Source of the DNA: a virus | DNA length: 23,107 bases | IMG/VR virus record: IMGVR_UViG_3300025276_000224 | Location: 1-23,107 of that record | Strand: one strand, 5' to 3' | Shown: piece by piece, positions 7,205 to 15,788 of the stretch | Layout: each line of letters begins with the position of its first letter | How positions within the stretch are numbered: position 1 is the stretch's first letter | Position numbers and translations under genes: made by a program | Notes under the pieces: model-generated | The model's database searches: none | Seen by the model: the letters and a program-made list of their open reading frames with translations, nothing else | Told to the model about the DNA's origin: nothing

Positions 7205-8174
7205 AAAAGTAGAAATAAAGAAGACTGTATTTAACCGTAAGGAATTTAATGGAGTTGTCGATAGCAAGTTTAGGTTCTTCACAGAACCAGAACCTGTTAC
7301 TGATCCAGATACGGTTCAAGAGTTATTTAGACTATACGATAAACTATACGCATTAGTACCAATCGAAGGAGAAGAACAAACTCATCAGTACCTAGTAGAA
7401 AGAAGCTCAGAACTATATAAAATAGATGTACAGTTAGAAAGTATACAGCCCCTATTAGATGAGATCGCATCATTAAGAACTCAGAATTTAGAAGGTAATA
7501 GACGTATACTAGAATTAGAAATGCAGTTAGCTAATGGAGGAGAAATTAACTTTAGCGATGGTGAGCAAATGGCTTTACTGAGAACACAGCTCGATACAGC
7601 AAATAGCGCAATTGCATCACTGGAGGTAGCTAACACCTTAGCAAATCAAGCAACAACACAAGCACAAGATGCTGCTACTGCCGCAGCTGAAGCTGCTACT
7701 GCTGCTAGTCAAACATCCAGTTCTGCTACAAATACAAGCCAGAGCAATAAGTTTACAGAGGAAATTATTGAACTATTTAATAAGCCGAATACAGAGTACT
7801 ACCATGCTAAACGTTTGTTAAGTGAAAAGAAATATTACAGTAGAGCTTTTCGAAGAATTAACAATAGTTGGAATTACAGCTCCTACAACTTTTTAGCCGG
7901 AGTATCTCAATACTCATGGCTAGTAGAAGATAATGGCGACAATAACCGTCGTGGTAGGTATAGGTTTAAATTATTGTTTGACAACTTAGATGATGCAAGA
8001 CGTTTGACTATGGCTTACGTTGTTAAGAACTTAGAAACTGCAGGTTATCAAGCAAGTGAGATAATTAATGCAGTAGAAGAAATAAACAACTTTAAAGGTA
8101 ATGTTCGAATGAGACTTATAGAGTATAGAGATAGTGATAAAGAGCCTAAAGCGGGTTATAACATAGTAACATAG
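7197..8174 (+). CDS. coiled-coil virion protein with Ala-rich linker, unknown family
   Basis: The 325-residue product has three visible parts. Residues 1-75 are mixed and charged. Residues 75-150 form a predicted coiled coil with heptad spacing (ELYKIDVQLESIQPLLDEIA, RILELEMQLANGG, LRTQLDTANSAIASLEVAN). Residues 152-184 are an Ala/Thr/Ser-rich stretch (QDAATAAAEAATAASQTSSS). Residues 190-325 are a compact aromatic and basic domain (KRLLSEKKYYSRAFRRINNS, YQASEIINAVEEINNF). Architecture suggests a trimeric rod-like connector in the baseplate. The ATG overlaps the preceding gene by eight bases. I do not recognise the family; an analogue of a T4 wedge protein such as gp7, gp8 or gp53 cannot be excluded. 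Confidence 0.75.
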   Translation: MAKKVEIKKTVFNRKEFNGVVDSKFRFFTEPEPVTDPDTVQELFRLYDKLYALVPIEGEEQTHQYLVERSSELYKIDVQLESIQPLLDEIASLRTQNLEGNRRILELEMQLANGGEINFSDGEQMALLRTQLDTANSAIASLEVANTLANQATTQAQDAATAAAEAATAASQTSSSATNTSQSNKFTEEIIELFNKPNTEYYHAKRLLSEKKYYSRAFRRINNSWNYSSYNFLAGVSQYSWLVEDNGDNNRRGRYRFKLLFDNLDDARRLTMAYVVKNLETAGYQASEIINAVEEINNFKGNVRMRLIEYRDSDKEPKAGYNIVT

Positions 8175-8184
8175 GTAAGAAAAT

Positions 8185-11100
8185 ATGGCTAAAATTACAT
8201 ATACATTATTAGATAGAGAATATAGTTCTATCCCAGAGAATGAAAATTACTCTGCTGGAGACCTTAATCTTATAGAAAATTATCAAGTAAACAAAGAGTT
8301 TAATCCTGATACTAACTATATAGAGAGTCACTTCTATACACTAAACAACCAGAAAGTATTTTCAGTATATGATCAAGATTTAGCTTCAAATGTAGAACTA
8401 GACGCTGAAGGCCGTATAACTAACCTAGACCTACAACCAGAAAAGCTTTCAATAGATAATGGCTTTACAGGTGTGGATCATAAGATAGTTTACCACTTCT
8501 TAAATGATTTATATACAAATTCAAACAGTAAACAGCAACTCTTTATTAACTCTATCTCACAAGATAGAAAAGAAATACTACTTTACACAGACTCCCTAGA
8601 AGTTAATACATTAATTAACAAAACAGAGACTCTTAAAGAGAACTTAAAAAGTAAAGCCTACTTTGAGGAGTATTGGTTGAACCTTGGAGAGAATGATCTG
8701 TTTATAGTAACTAATGTTGACGTCTACGAATTAGACGATAAGTACACGATTGCTATAAAGCTTTATGAACCGCTATCAAAAGAGTACGACTTAAAGCAAG
8801 AAGTACAGCTTGTAGAGAAGGTAAGTGATTCTATAGTAGTAGAAGTTCAAGTAGAAGTTGAGGACGAGATTGAAACTGGACCAAAGCTTAGAGGAGCTAA
8901 TTTTAACATTGAACTTGAAGATAATAACCCTGTACCAACAGAGTACTTTAATTATGATGAATTATTTAGCTTTAGTACAGCTAACAGCAATAGAGAAATA
9001 TATTCACATATTAAAGATAGTAGTGTAGACATAAATATAGACTACTCAGACTATAAAAACTTTATACACTTTTCATCAGCTCAAGAAAGACTAAAAAACT
9101 TTAAATATAAAGTACAGCTTTTAGAGAGTTACGATGGAAGTAAACTATCAATTACTAACTCCACTAACAACTCAGGCAGTTTAGTAAAGTTTGATAATCT
9201 AATTAAAGGCATACTAGGTAATTTTGACCACTACGAAAAGGAACTGTATTTTACGAGCAGCTCCCACTCTTGGCCTAAATCTACAACATCAAAACCTCAT
9301 ATAAACCTACACTCTACTTCATCAATAAGTAGCGACTGGTATACAGCTCAACTAAATAGCGCATCAAACTACGATACATCCAACTACGACGTACTCTCTG
9401 CAACACTACCTTCTTATATAGCAGAAGACACTAACAATAGTAATGCAATCCTCTTTGTAGATATGATCGGTCAGCATTTTGACAATCTATGGATATATAC
9501 AAAAGCAATAACTGATAAGTACGACAACGATAATAGAGTAGATGTAGGTATATCTAAAGACCTAGTTAGAGAGGTATTAACTAGTTTCGGAACTAAACTA
9601 TATAACTCTACAGAAGGATCAGATGATTTATTTAAATATCTAATAGCAGATAGCTATGATAGTGGCAGCAGTGAAGAGGTGGTAAACACCTTCACAACAG
9701 TACCGGGTTTATCTGCAGACCTACAACCTGCTTCAAGAAAAGAGTACGAAGGAGATTTATACAAAAGGATATACCACAATTTACCTTTCCTTCTAAAAAC
9801 TAAAGGAACTGAAAGAGGGCTAAGAGCACTTATAAACTGTTTCGGAATACCAGCAGACTTTTTAACCATTAAACAATACGGAGGAAACTCAATAGAGTCA
9901 TCTAAGTTTTTTGGGTACGAAGAAGACAACGTACAAGCTTCTTATAAAGTAAGAGTTGAAACAAGAGCAAGCGGATCAGTCGGTAACGTATTATCTCAGT
10001 TTAAGTCTATACAGAAAACAGAAACCGAAAGAACATCTGATACACATAGGATAGAGGTGGGATTCTCTCCATCTGACAGTGTCAACGCTTATATAATTGC
10101 ACAGGTAAACAGTACATTCTCTATTGATGATTACATCGGAGAACCGCAGGACCTGTATAATAGCTCATACAGTAAATTAGATAAGTATGCTTCTACTTTA
10201 CTAAGCACTAATGTGGAAAGGTTCCAATTAAACGACTTCGTTAGGATACTTAAGTTCTACGATAATGTTGTTTTTAAGATGATTAAAGACTTCATACCTG
10301 CAAAAGGGACACTAGATACCGGTATTATAATAAAACCAAATCTATTAGATAGGTCGAAAATCAAATCACCTAAACTAAGTGGTACCAGACCAGAGTACAG
10401 CGCTTCAATTGATACAGCTTTTGTTACTGGTTCAGACGGTGGAGCTTATGATATGAACTCTATCAGTAAAACTACCTCTCATGTCCTTAAGGTACCTACT
10501 ATGTCAGGCTCTGTAAATAGGAACGTGATAGATGAAGCTCCTAAGTTTAATGGAGAACTTAGTGGGAGTATGATAGAAATTACAGACGGAGAATTAAATG
10601 AAAAAAATATATTTAAACAAGTTAAAATACCAGCTCTTAATTACGACATATTAAAAATAAATGAAGGCTCAGGAGCAACGTACACTTCTTTCCAGATGAG
10701 TACAGCAATATCACTAACAGCAACAGCATCTTGTGCTATATCATCCCCAACTTATACAACTCTCTACCACAACGATACTGGTAGTTATCCATCTACAGTT
10801 GGTACCTATATATTTACTGATATAGCCGGGAGCAATACATTCACTGGAGACACTGCTAATAGGTGGTATAGAATGAATAACGGACATACAATACTTATAT
10901 CCGGTTCAAGCACAGGACCAAACGGGTACGTAGGTCAAGTAACAAGTTGTGGGGATTTTGATTCTACCGCACCATCTGGTTATACAGCAACATGGAATAC
11001 AACAACTATAAACGGCTCCAACTTTACTGCTGTACCGTTCACAATACATAACGCTACATCTGGTGATACTTTTCAAGCAACCGCATCCCTAGCAGCTGAT

Positions 11101-12342
11101 GCAACTGAGGTAGCGTACACTACAGGTACTATCTATAACTCTTCAATGAACGCTTCTATAGATACCACAGATATTGCAGACGGCCCTAACGTATTACTTA
11201 ATATTAAACTAGTAGATGCAGCAGGTAATATAGGTTCACCAGCAACAGTATCATCAGGTATTAATTCAACATTAACAGCTAGTATAAAAGCTGTAAACGG
11301 TCCTTCAGGTTATTCAGTTAAGTTCTACACTAGCAGTACTTTTGGTACAGAGGAAACAGCAAATAGTACTGGTAATTTTTACGTAAGAGTAGAAACTATA
11401 GCAAATGGAACACGAGGTACTATTGGACTAGTATTAACATCAACTGGATTTAATTCTAGTACATTCTCTACTACAGCAGCAATAAATAACTCATTAAACA
11501 ATACGCCGAATGTAGCATTTACAATACCACGGTTCTCTAATACCCTAAAGAACGGGACAATTACCGCTTCTGTAACAATAACTGATCAAGCAGGTAATGC
11601 AGGGGCAGCAGTTACAGATACCGTAACACTCTTTATAGTAGATGGAAACTTAACAATAGCAAGTGGAACATCCACCATATCCTCTAACTCACAGTATAAG
11701 TACCTCAAGGTAGATAGTCTTACTCCAGCTAATTCTAGTTGGTCAATAACTGAGAGTCAAACCTTTACATCATTAGGACAATCAACCGGAACAGGAGCAG
11801 ACAGCAGCATACCAGCCCTCTTTACTACTAACACCTCCTCATCAGGTAGAAGCTCTACATTCCTTCTTAAAATTAATAACGTAACAGTAGATTACTACAC
11901 AGTATACCAACAAGGATCAGGTGGAGGAGGATCAGGTGGAGGAGGATGTGTAGCACCATTTACTTTAATTTTAATGAGTGACAATTCACAAAAACAAGCA
12001 TTGCACATAGGGATAGGAGATGAAATTAAAACTCAACAAGAAACTTCATTAGAATGGGTTAATGCTAGAGTAAGTGAAAAGAAGATAATTACAAGTACTA
12101 GAATAAAAATATTACTTGGAGACACCGAAGTTGTAGTATCACCTAAGCATAGATTCTACGTAGATAATAGACAAGATTATGTACATGCAGATGAATTAGT
12201 AGACGGAGACGTACTTAGCGGAGAACCTTATAACGGTACAGAGGAGTACCACGAAGGAGATGTAATTAAACTTTCAGTTGAATATGCTAAAACGTATATA
12301 TCAAATGGGATACTATCTCACAACGTTAAAGGTATCGAGTAA
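8185..12342 (+). CDS. large baseplate/tail protein with Ig-like, BACON-like and C-terminal Hint domains
   Basis: The 1385-residue protein is modular. Residues 1-790 form the virion part. It contains LPFLLKTKGTERGLRALIN (about 530-556), which resembles tail-protein-I style motifs, and FVRILKFYDNVVFKMIKDF followed by PAKGTLDTGIIIKP (about 683-720), a block common in marine phage structural proteins. Residues 859-925 form a small beta domain (LYHNDTGSYPSTVGTYIFTD). Residues 926-1027 and 1028-1150 are two Ig-like domains, the first ending in LVDAAGNIGS and the second containing ITDQAGNAGAA. Residues 1152-1243 look like a BACON domain ending in YYTVYQQ. A GSGGGGSGGGG linker (1244-1254) then leads into Cys1255, the start of a Hint domain that ends at His1379-Asn1380. 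Only VKGIE follows. SD-like AGGTAAG precedes the ATG. The Hint domain should cut or transfer the chain after residue 1254; this is inferred from its motifs. Confidence 0.85.
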   Translation: MAKITYTLLDREYSSIPENENYSAGDLNLIENYQVNKEFNPDTNYIESHFYTLNNQKVFSVYDQDLASNVELDAEGRITNLDLQPEKLSIDNGFTGVDHKIVYHFLNDLYTNSNSKQQLFINSISQDRKEILLYTDSLEVNTLINKTETLKENLKSKAYFEEYWLNLGENDLFIVTNVDVYELDDKYTIAIKLYEPLSKEYDLKQEVQLVEKVSDSIVVEVQVEVEDEIETGPKLRGANFNIELEDNNPVPTEYFNYDELFSFSTANSNREIYSHIKDSSVDINIDYSDYKNFIHFSSAQERLKNFKYKVQLLESYDGSKLSITNSTNNSGSLVKFDNLIKGILGNFDHYEKELYFTSSSHSWPKSTTSKPHINLHSTSSISSDWYTAQLNSASNYDTSNYDVLSATLPSYIAEDTNNSNAILFVDMIGQHFDNLWIYTKAITDKYDNDNRVDVGISKDLVREVLTSFGTKLYNSTEGSDDLFKYLIADSYDSGSSEEVVNTFTTVPGLSADLQPASRKEYEGDLYKRIYHNLPFLLKTKGTERGLRALINCFGIPADFLTIKQYGGNSIESSKFFGYEEDNVQASYKVRVETRASGSVGNVLSQFKSIQKTETERTSDTHRIEVGFSPSDSVNAYIIAQVNSTFSIDDYIGEPQDLYNSSYSKLDKYASTLLSTNVERFQLNDFVRILKFYDNVVFKMIKDFIPAKGTLDTGIIIKPNLLDRSKIKSPKLSGTRPEYSASIDTAFVTGSDGGAYDMNSISKTTSHVLKVPTMSGSVNRNVIDEAPKFNGELSGSMIEITDGELNEKNIFKQVKIPALNYDILKINEGSGATYTSFQMSTAISLTATASCAISSPTYTTLYHNDTGSYPSTVGTYIFTDIAGSNTFTGDTANRWYRMNNGHTILISGSSTGPNGYVGQVTSCGDFDSTAPSGYTATWNTTTINGSNFTAVPFTIHNATSGDTFQATASLAADATEVAYTTGTIYNSSMNASIDTTDIADGPNVLLNIKLVDAAGNIGSPATVSSGINSTLTASIKAVNGPSGYSVKFYTSSTFGTEETANSTGNFYVRVETIANGTRGTIGLVLTSTGFNSSTFSTTAAINNSLNNTPNVAFTIPRFSNTLKNGTITASVTITDQAGNAGAAVTDTVTLFIVDGNLTIASGTSTISSNSQYKYLKVDSLTPANSSWSITESQTFTSLGQSTGTGADSSIPALFTTNTSSSGRSSTFLLKINNVTVDYYTVYQQGSGGGGSGGGGCVAPFTLILMSDNSQKQALHIGIGDEIKTQQETSLEWVNARVSEKKIITSTRIKILLGDTEVVVSPKHRFYVDNRQDYVHADELVDGDVLSGEPYNGTEEYHEGDVIKLSVEYAKTYISNGILSHNVKGIE
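10961..11913 (+). other. beta-domain stack (two Ig-like domains and a BACON-like domain) in the 8185 protein
   Basis: Residues 926-1243 of the 8185 gene product. The Ig-like parts show the recurring pattern of strands followed by 'D-x-A/Q-A-G-N-x-G' (LVDAAGNIGS; ITDQAGNAGAA). The last part, with the core ANSSWSIT and an end in TVYQQG, fits the BACON pattern of a tryptophan core and a final strand followed by Q-x-G. Such domains are typical of secreted Bacteroidota proteins and phages infecting them, and often bind glycans. Domain boundaries are approximate and the BACON assignment is moderate. Confidence 0.6.
11914..11943 (+). repeat. perfect 15-base tandem repeat encoding a Gly/Ser linker
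   Basis: GGATCAGGTGGAGGA occurs twice in direct succession (11914-11928 and 11929-11943). It encodes GSGGG twice and, with the following GGA, gives GSGGGGSGGGG immediately before Cys1255 of the Hint domain. It resembles flexible linkers used in protein engineering but uses the same codons as its surroundings. It is likely to be prone to slippage. Confidence 0.95.
11947..12324 (+). other. Hint (intein/hedgehog-like) autoprocessing domain, 126 residues
   Basis: Residues 1255-1380 of the 8185 product. Block A is Cys1255 with CVAPFTLILM and then GIGDEIKTQ. Block B is VVVSPKHRFYV with His1322 three residues after Ser1319, the S/T-x-x-H arrangement that aids the N-S acyl shift. Blocks F and G are VIKLSVEYAKTYISNGILSHN, ending in the conserved His-Asn. 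There is no space for a homing endonuclease. The residue after Asn is Val1381, not Cys, Ser or Thr, and the C-extein is only five residues. Standard splicing is therefore not expected; the layout is that of a bacterial intein-like type A or phage C-terminal Hint domain. Cleavage before Cys1255, perhaps with attachment of the upstream chain to a nucleophile, and after Asn1380, are the expected reactions. Confidence 0.85.
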
Positions 12343-12359
12343 ATAAAAAATTGAATAAA

Positions 12360-12369
12360 ACTATTTATA
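12360..12369 (+). promoter_or_regulatory. candidate late promoter element before the 12380 gene
   Basis: ACTATTTATA, identical to the element at 952-961, in the 37-base gap after the Hint-bearing gene. It ends ten bases before the ATG. The rest of the gap is almost pure A/T, with no hairpin terminator and no Shine-Dalgarno sequence. A transcript from it would have a leader of only a few bases. Confidence 0.5.
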
Positions 12370-12379
12370 ATTAAATAAT

Positions 12380-14071
12380 ATGCCAAGTCAAGGAGTATTT
12401 GCTAATCAAGCACCAGATAGCGGATCCATTAGGGTCCTATATCAAACGATAAATAACAAAGATGTTGTAAAAGCTATAACTGTATCTGATGTAGATGTTA
12501 ATGGTGACAATATAGCTATATCTCTTACGGAACTAAATACACTATCTCTTCCTATAACAAGCTCAGGAGTTAATACAGAACTAGAAATTACCTCTATAAA
12601 ACAAAAAAACGGATTCCACTTTTTAGACGTGCAAGACATTACTGTTAATACGATTTCTCAAAGTAATGCCTCACCTATAGCAGTAGCACCCTACCTTACA
12701 GAGACTTTCTTCTATAACGACTACAACGCAATAATTAGTAACGCTGAAACCTCAAGAACATCCTTCTTAAGGTACGATGTAGACAGAACAGGAGGACAAT
12801 TAAAACCGTCCAACTATAACGCCCTCACCGGTATACAAGCAGCGACTATAAGTAATATGGACTATGAAACAGCTGGAGTAGCAATATCTGCCTCTTTAGT
12901 TACAAGCTACTCAGTAGGTGCATCAGTTGCTTTTTTAACATCATCTGTAGTTAGTGTACTTGACGACGAAGACTTTACCTTTAGGGTTGGGCCACAAGAA
13001 ATAAATGCAGCTCTAGGCTTTCCTCAAACACCAGTCTTATCCTTAACTAATAAAAACTTTCACTCTAGCGGAGGTACCCTACAGGTAACTAGCTCACTAA
13101 AGTTACGTTTTTCATCAAATGCTAATTTTGCTGCTGGAAGCGGAGTAAACTCAACACAACTTTTAGCTGAACAGGTTTACGAAGACGGAGTTACTAATTC
13201 AAAAATTGGAGAAATAAACCATAGAATAACTTCCGGCTCTTATAGCGGTACAATCTATATGAGATTAGAGCAAACTAATGTAATAACGTCTGCTAGTACT
13301 ACTACTCAAACTATACCAATCACATCGTTTTTACATAATAACTCAGAATCAGATGACTTCTTAAACATTAACATACATAGAGATTTTGATGAAGATCAAA
13401 TTCCATATGCTGCAAAAGCACCTGTTCAAGACTCCAACTATACTACTAGCGGAATAGTAAATGCTAGGTATAAAGGAACTAAAACAGATTCATCTGACTA
13501 TTCAGGTATAGAACCTGCAATAGCAGCACAGCCTTTTCAAGCAGCTGTTTACACAGTTACTGAAGATGATAATTTTATATGCTCTCAATCGTTAGCTGAT
13601 AGAAATATAGAGGACTTCTTATTTATAGGATCTAGCACTTCGCCAATAGTTGAAACTTCAAGCCTAGGTTTTGTAACAGGGTCAAATGGAATAGTACATG
13701 CAACTGGTTCACAAGTGGATATTTTCCTTCAATCTCCAAAATTTATTAAACAAATTCAACAAGGAGTTGTGCTAAGAATAACTAATGGGTCAAACACAGA
13801 ACTACTACAGGTTAATTCTATAGAAACTGCTCCACTACTTGGAGCAATAAGACTTAATGTGATTAGACGTTACGGTAATGAATCATCTACACACGTCTAC
13901 CCTGTAAACTCTGTAATTTCTAAATTTACAGATAACCGATTATTTAAGATAGAAGGTAATAGGTTAATAGCACTTACAGAGAAAAAAGTATGGGTAAAAG
14001 ACAATAGAACAATACTAAAAACTAGTCAAAACGGATATGTAACCGAATTAAGTACAACGTGTACTATATAA
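12380..14071 (+). CDS. virion structural protein, unknown family
   Basis: The 563-residue product is beta-rich and Ser/Thr/Asn-rich, as in tail and fibre proteins. There is no transmembrane or signal region. Early conserved-looking blocks are FANQAPDSGSIRVLY (residues 7-21) and FFYNDYNAIISNAETSR, then TSFLRYDVDR (about 110-137). The last 50 residues are RLFKIEGNRLIALTEKKVWV followed by a basic turn, which looks like a defined C-terminal beta domain. It is the first gene after the Hint-bearing protein and has its own promoter-like element. Position between baseplate and fibre genes suggests a baseplate rim, fibre-connector or tail-decoration protein. The family is not recognised. Confidence 0.75.
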   Translation: MPSQGVFANQAPDSGSIRVLYQTINNKDVVKAITVSDVDVNGDNIAISLTELNTLSLPITSSGVNTELEITSIKQKNGFHFLDVQDITVNTISQSNASPIAVAPYLTETFFYNDYNAIISNAETSRTSFLRYDVDRTGGQLKPSNYNALTGIQAATISNMDYETAGVAISASLVTSYSVGASVAFLTSSVVSVLDDEDFTFRVGPQEINAALGFPQTPVLSLTNKNFHSSGGTLQVTSSLKLRFSSNANFAAGSGVNSTQLLAEQVYEDGVTNSKIGEINHRITSGSYSGTIYMRLEQTNVITSASTTTQTIPITSFLHNNSESDDFLNINIHRDFDEDQIPYAAKAPVQDSNYTTSGIVNARYKGTKTDSSDYSGIEPAIAAQPFQAAVYTVTEDDNFICSQSLADRNIEDFLFIGSSTSPIVETSSLGFVTGSNGIVHATGSQVDIFLQSPKFIKQIQQGVVLRITNGSNTELLQVNSIETAPLLGAIRLNVIRRYGNESSTHVYPVNSVISKFTDNRLFKIEGNRLIALTEKKVWVKDNRTILKTSQNGYVTELSTTCTI

Positions 14072-14087
14072 AAAGCTTAAAACTATA

Positions 14088-14095
14088 TATTTATA
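14088..14095 (+). promoter_or_regulatory. candidate late promoter element before the 14115 gene
   Basis: TATTTATA in the 43-base gap, within the longer run ACTATATATTTATAATAAA from 14082. It ends 19 bases before the ATG at 14115. No terminator hairpin or Shine-Dalgarno sequence is evident in the gap. Confidence 0.45.
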
Positions 14096-14114
14096 ATAAA
14101 TTAAAAGTGTAAAA

Positions 14115-14774
14115 ATGGGATACCTTAATAACTCAGTCGTCACTGTTGACGCAATCTTAACAAAAAAAGGAAGAGAACTTCTCGCAAGAGGCGACGGGTC
14201 TTTTCGTATTACACAGTTTGCATTAGCAGATGATGAAATAGACTATACTCTGTATAACACCTCTCATCCTTCTGGATCAGCTTACTTTGGTGAAGCAATC
14301 GAAAACATGCCTCTATTAGAAGCATTTCCAGATGAGACTCAAGTAATGAAATATAAACTTACCACTCTTCCAAGAGGTACTGCAAAGCTACCTATACTAG
14401 AAGCAGGGTATGCATCTATTACATTAAAGCAAGGAGCATCTTTAACTATTACACCACAGACTTTAAACTTCTTAGGTACTTCACAAGCATTTGAATCAAG
14501 TGGGTATACGGTAATGATAGCAGACGTAAGGTTACTTTCTAACTTTACAGGAGTAGGAATACAGACATCAGAATCAGACAGATTAAACCAAACTACTACC
14601 TTAGGAACTAATGTTTCTAAAACAGTAATAGGTACTTCTATCAATATATCAGGAACTACTATTAATACGTTATATGGAGCTTCTTCTAAGACTCTTACAA
14701 GTACTATAACCATAATAGGAAGAGACAGTGGAGCAAGAATCACTATTCCAATCAAAATAACTAAAGTAAACTAA
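14115..14774 (+). CDS. conserved phage virion protein, unknown role
   Basis: The 219-residue protein has a strongly patterned N-terminus: YLNNSVVTVDAILTKKGREL, then GDGSFRITQFALADDEIDYT and FGEAIENMPLLEAFPDE (residues 3-75). I associate this block with structural proteins of marine T4-like phages, where it precedes the paralogous proteins encoded next. Residues 100-219 are beta-rich with short Thr/Ser-rich strands (INISGTTINTLYG, ITIIGRDSGARITIPIK). No enzymatic motif is seen. It lies six bases before the 14781 gene and shares its transcription unit with the two paralogs and the first fibre. A connector or baseplate-periphery role is inference from position. Confidence 0.75.
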   Translation: MGYLNNSVVTVDAILTKKGRELLARGDGSFRITQFALADDEIDYTLYNTSHPSGSAYFGEAIENMPLLEAFPDETQVMKYKLTTLPRGTAKLPILEAGYASITLKQGASLTITPQTLNFLGTSQAFESSGYTVMIADVRLLSNFTGVGIQTSESDRLNQTTTLGTNVSKTVIGTSINISGTTINTLYGASSKTLTSTITIIGRDSGARITIPIKITKVN

Positions 14775-14780
14775 TAAGAT

Positions 14781-15785
14781 ATGTCATTTAAACAATTCGA
14801 TAACGAAGACGTAATAGTAAGTGCAGACTCAATATCATCTACCGTATGGTCGACTGATACCTACTCGCTTACTACTTTTGAAACATCTTCTACACAGGAA
14901 GCAGCAACGAGCGGCGACTACTACTTAAATGTATATCAAACAGGTTCTGCACTTTCAACAGCAGCTACACAGTTCTCAATCGCATACGGACACAAAGACG
15001 GACTTGGATCAACTCCATACAACGCCAATGTTGCCGGTAAAGCACCAACATCTACAATTTTTGGTCAATACAGAAATTTAGTACTTGGAGATGAAGAGAA
15101 AGAATTACTTTTTGGAGGTATAGCTTCTACAAAGGGATTTTACGCTATAACTGTAGATAGAGCAAGATATAAAGAAAAACTCTTACCGGGTACATTCTCT
15201 TTAAGTTTAGCAGACGGTACAAAGACCGTAGTATTAACTGATAACAGCGCACAAACCTCTACCGTATCATACAACGATGCAGGAAGAGTTTACCAAGTAA
15301 TAAGTGGATCAGCCGGAACTGCACATGATGGCGGAACAGGTTTCTCTTCTACAAACGGATACGTTGCTTCATTTGGTTTATTCTTACCAGACATCGGAGT
15401 AATACTATTAAATGCTCAAGCTCTAGACAACCACTTACCTAACCTTAATTTTACAACAGGGTCAGTAATAGCAGGAACAGGAAATAACGGTTTACTGCAA
15501 ACAAGAATAACTAACTTCAGCATGAACTCAGAAGAAACTATATCTTCTAATTACGTTTTTGTTAGAGTTAGAAACGGGGAATTTAATTACTCTAACAACC
15601 CTTCTAATATAACAGGTTCAGGAGAGTTAAGACATAACTCAATGGTAAACAATCCTCAATCATATATTACATCTGTAGGACTTTACAACGACAATAACGA
15701 TTTACTAGGAGTAGCTAAATTATCTAAACCTTTATTAAAGGATTTTACTAAGGAAGCTCTAGTAAGAATCAAACTTGACTATTAA
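14781..15785 (+). CDS. virion structural protein, first of a tandem paralog pair
   Basis: The 334-residue protein and its neighbour share an order of conserved blocks. A strand with basic residues and 'P-G-(T/S)' appears here as AITVDRARYKEKLLPGTFSL (about residues 127-146). A Gly-rich middle with YVASFGLFLPDIGVILLN follows. Then comes a C-terminal domain with GEFNYSNNPSNITGSG (about 268-283) and SYITSVGLYNDNNDLLGVAK, ending VRIKLDY (294-334). The C-terminal block, with 'E-(F/Y)-N-(Y/F)-S-x-N-P-S' and 'T-x-V-G-L-Y-N-D', is common to a family of phage structural proteins I recognise by pattern but cannot name. It is three bases upstream of the second copy. The function is probably a tail-surface or fibre-connector subunit. 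Confidence 0.8.
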   Translation: MSFKQFDNEDVIVSADSISSTVWSTDTYSLTTFETSSTQEAATSGDYYLNVYQTGSALSTAATQFSIAYGHKDGLGSTPYNANVAGKAPTSTIFGQYRNLVLGDEEKELLFGGIASTKGFYAITVDRARYKEKLLPGTFSLSLADGTKTVVLTDNSAQTSTVSYNDAGRVYQVISGSAGTAHDGGTGFSSTNGYVASFGLFLPDIGVILLNAQALDNHLPNLNFTTGSVIAGTGNNGLLQTRITNFSMNSEETISSNYVFVRVRNGEFNYSNNPSNITGSGELRHNSMVNNPQSYITSVGLYNDNNDLLGVAKLSKPLLKDFTKEALVRIKLDY

Positions 15786-15788
15786 TGA

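Noticed and set aside
11947-12342. Standard or split intein with a homing endonuclease
   Set aside because: The domain is only 126 residues, has both N- and C-terminal motifs in one chain, no endonuclease motif, only five residues after Asn and no Cys, Ser or Thr at the +1 position.
12343-12379. Rho-independent terminator after the Hint-bearing gene
   Set aside because: The gap is nearly pure A/T with no G/C stem. The same holds for the gaps at 14072-14114 and 18473-18512.
14339-14755. Antisense open frame of 138 codons opposite the 14115 gene
   Set aside because: Its amino acid content mirrors the sense gene's codons; the sense gene has strong conserved blocks and operon context.
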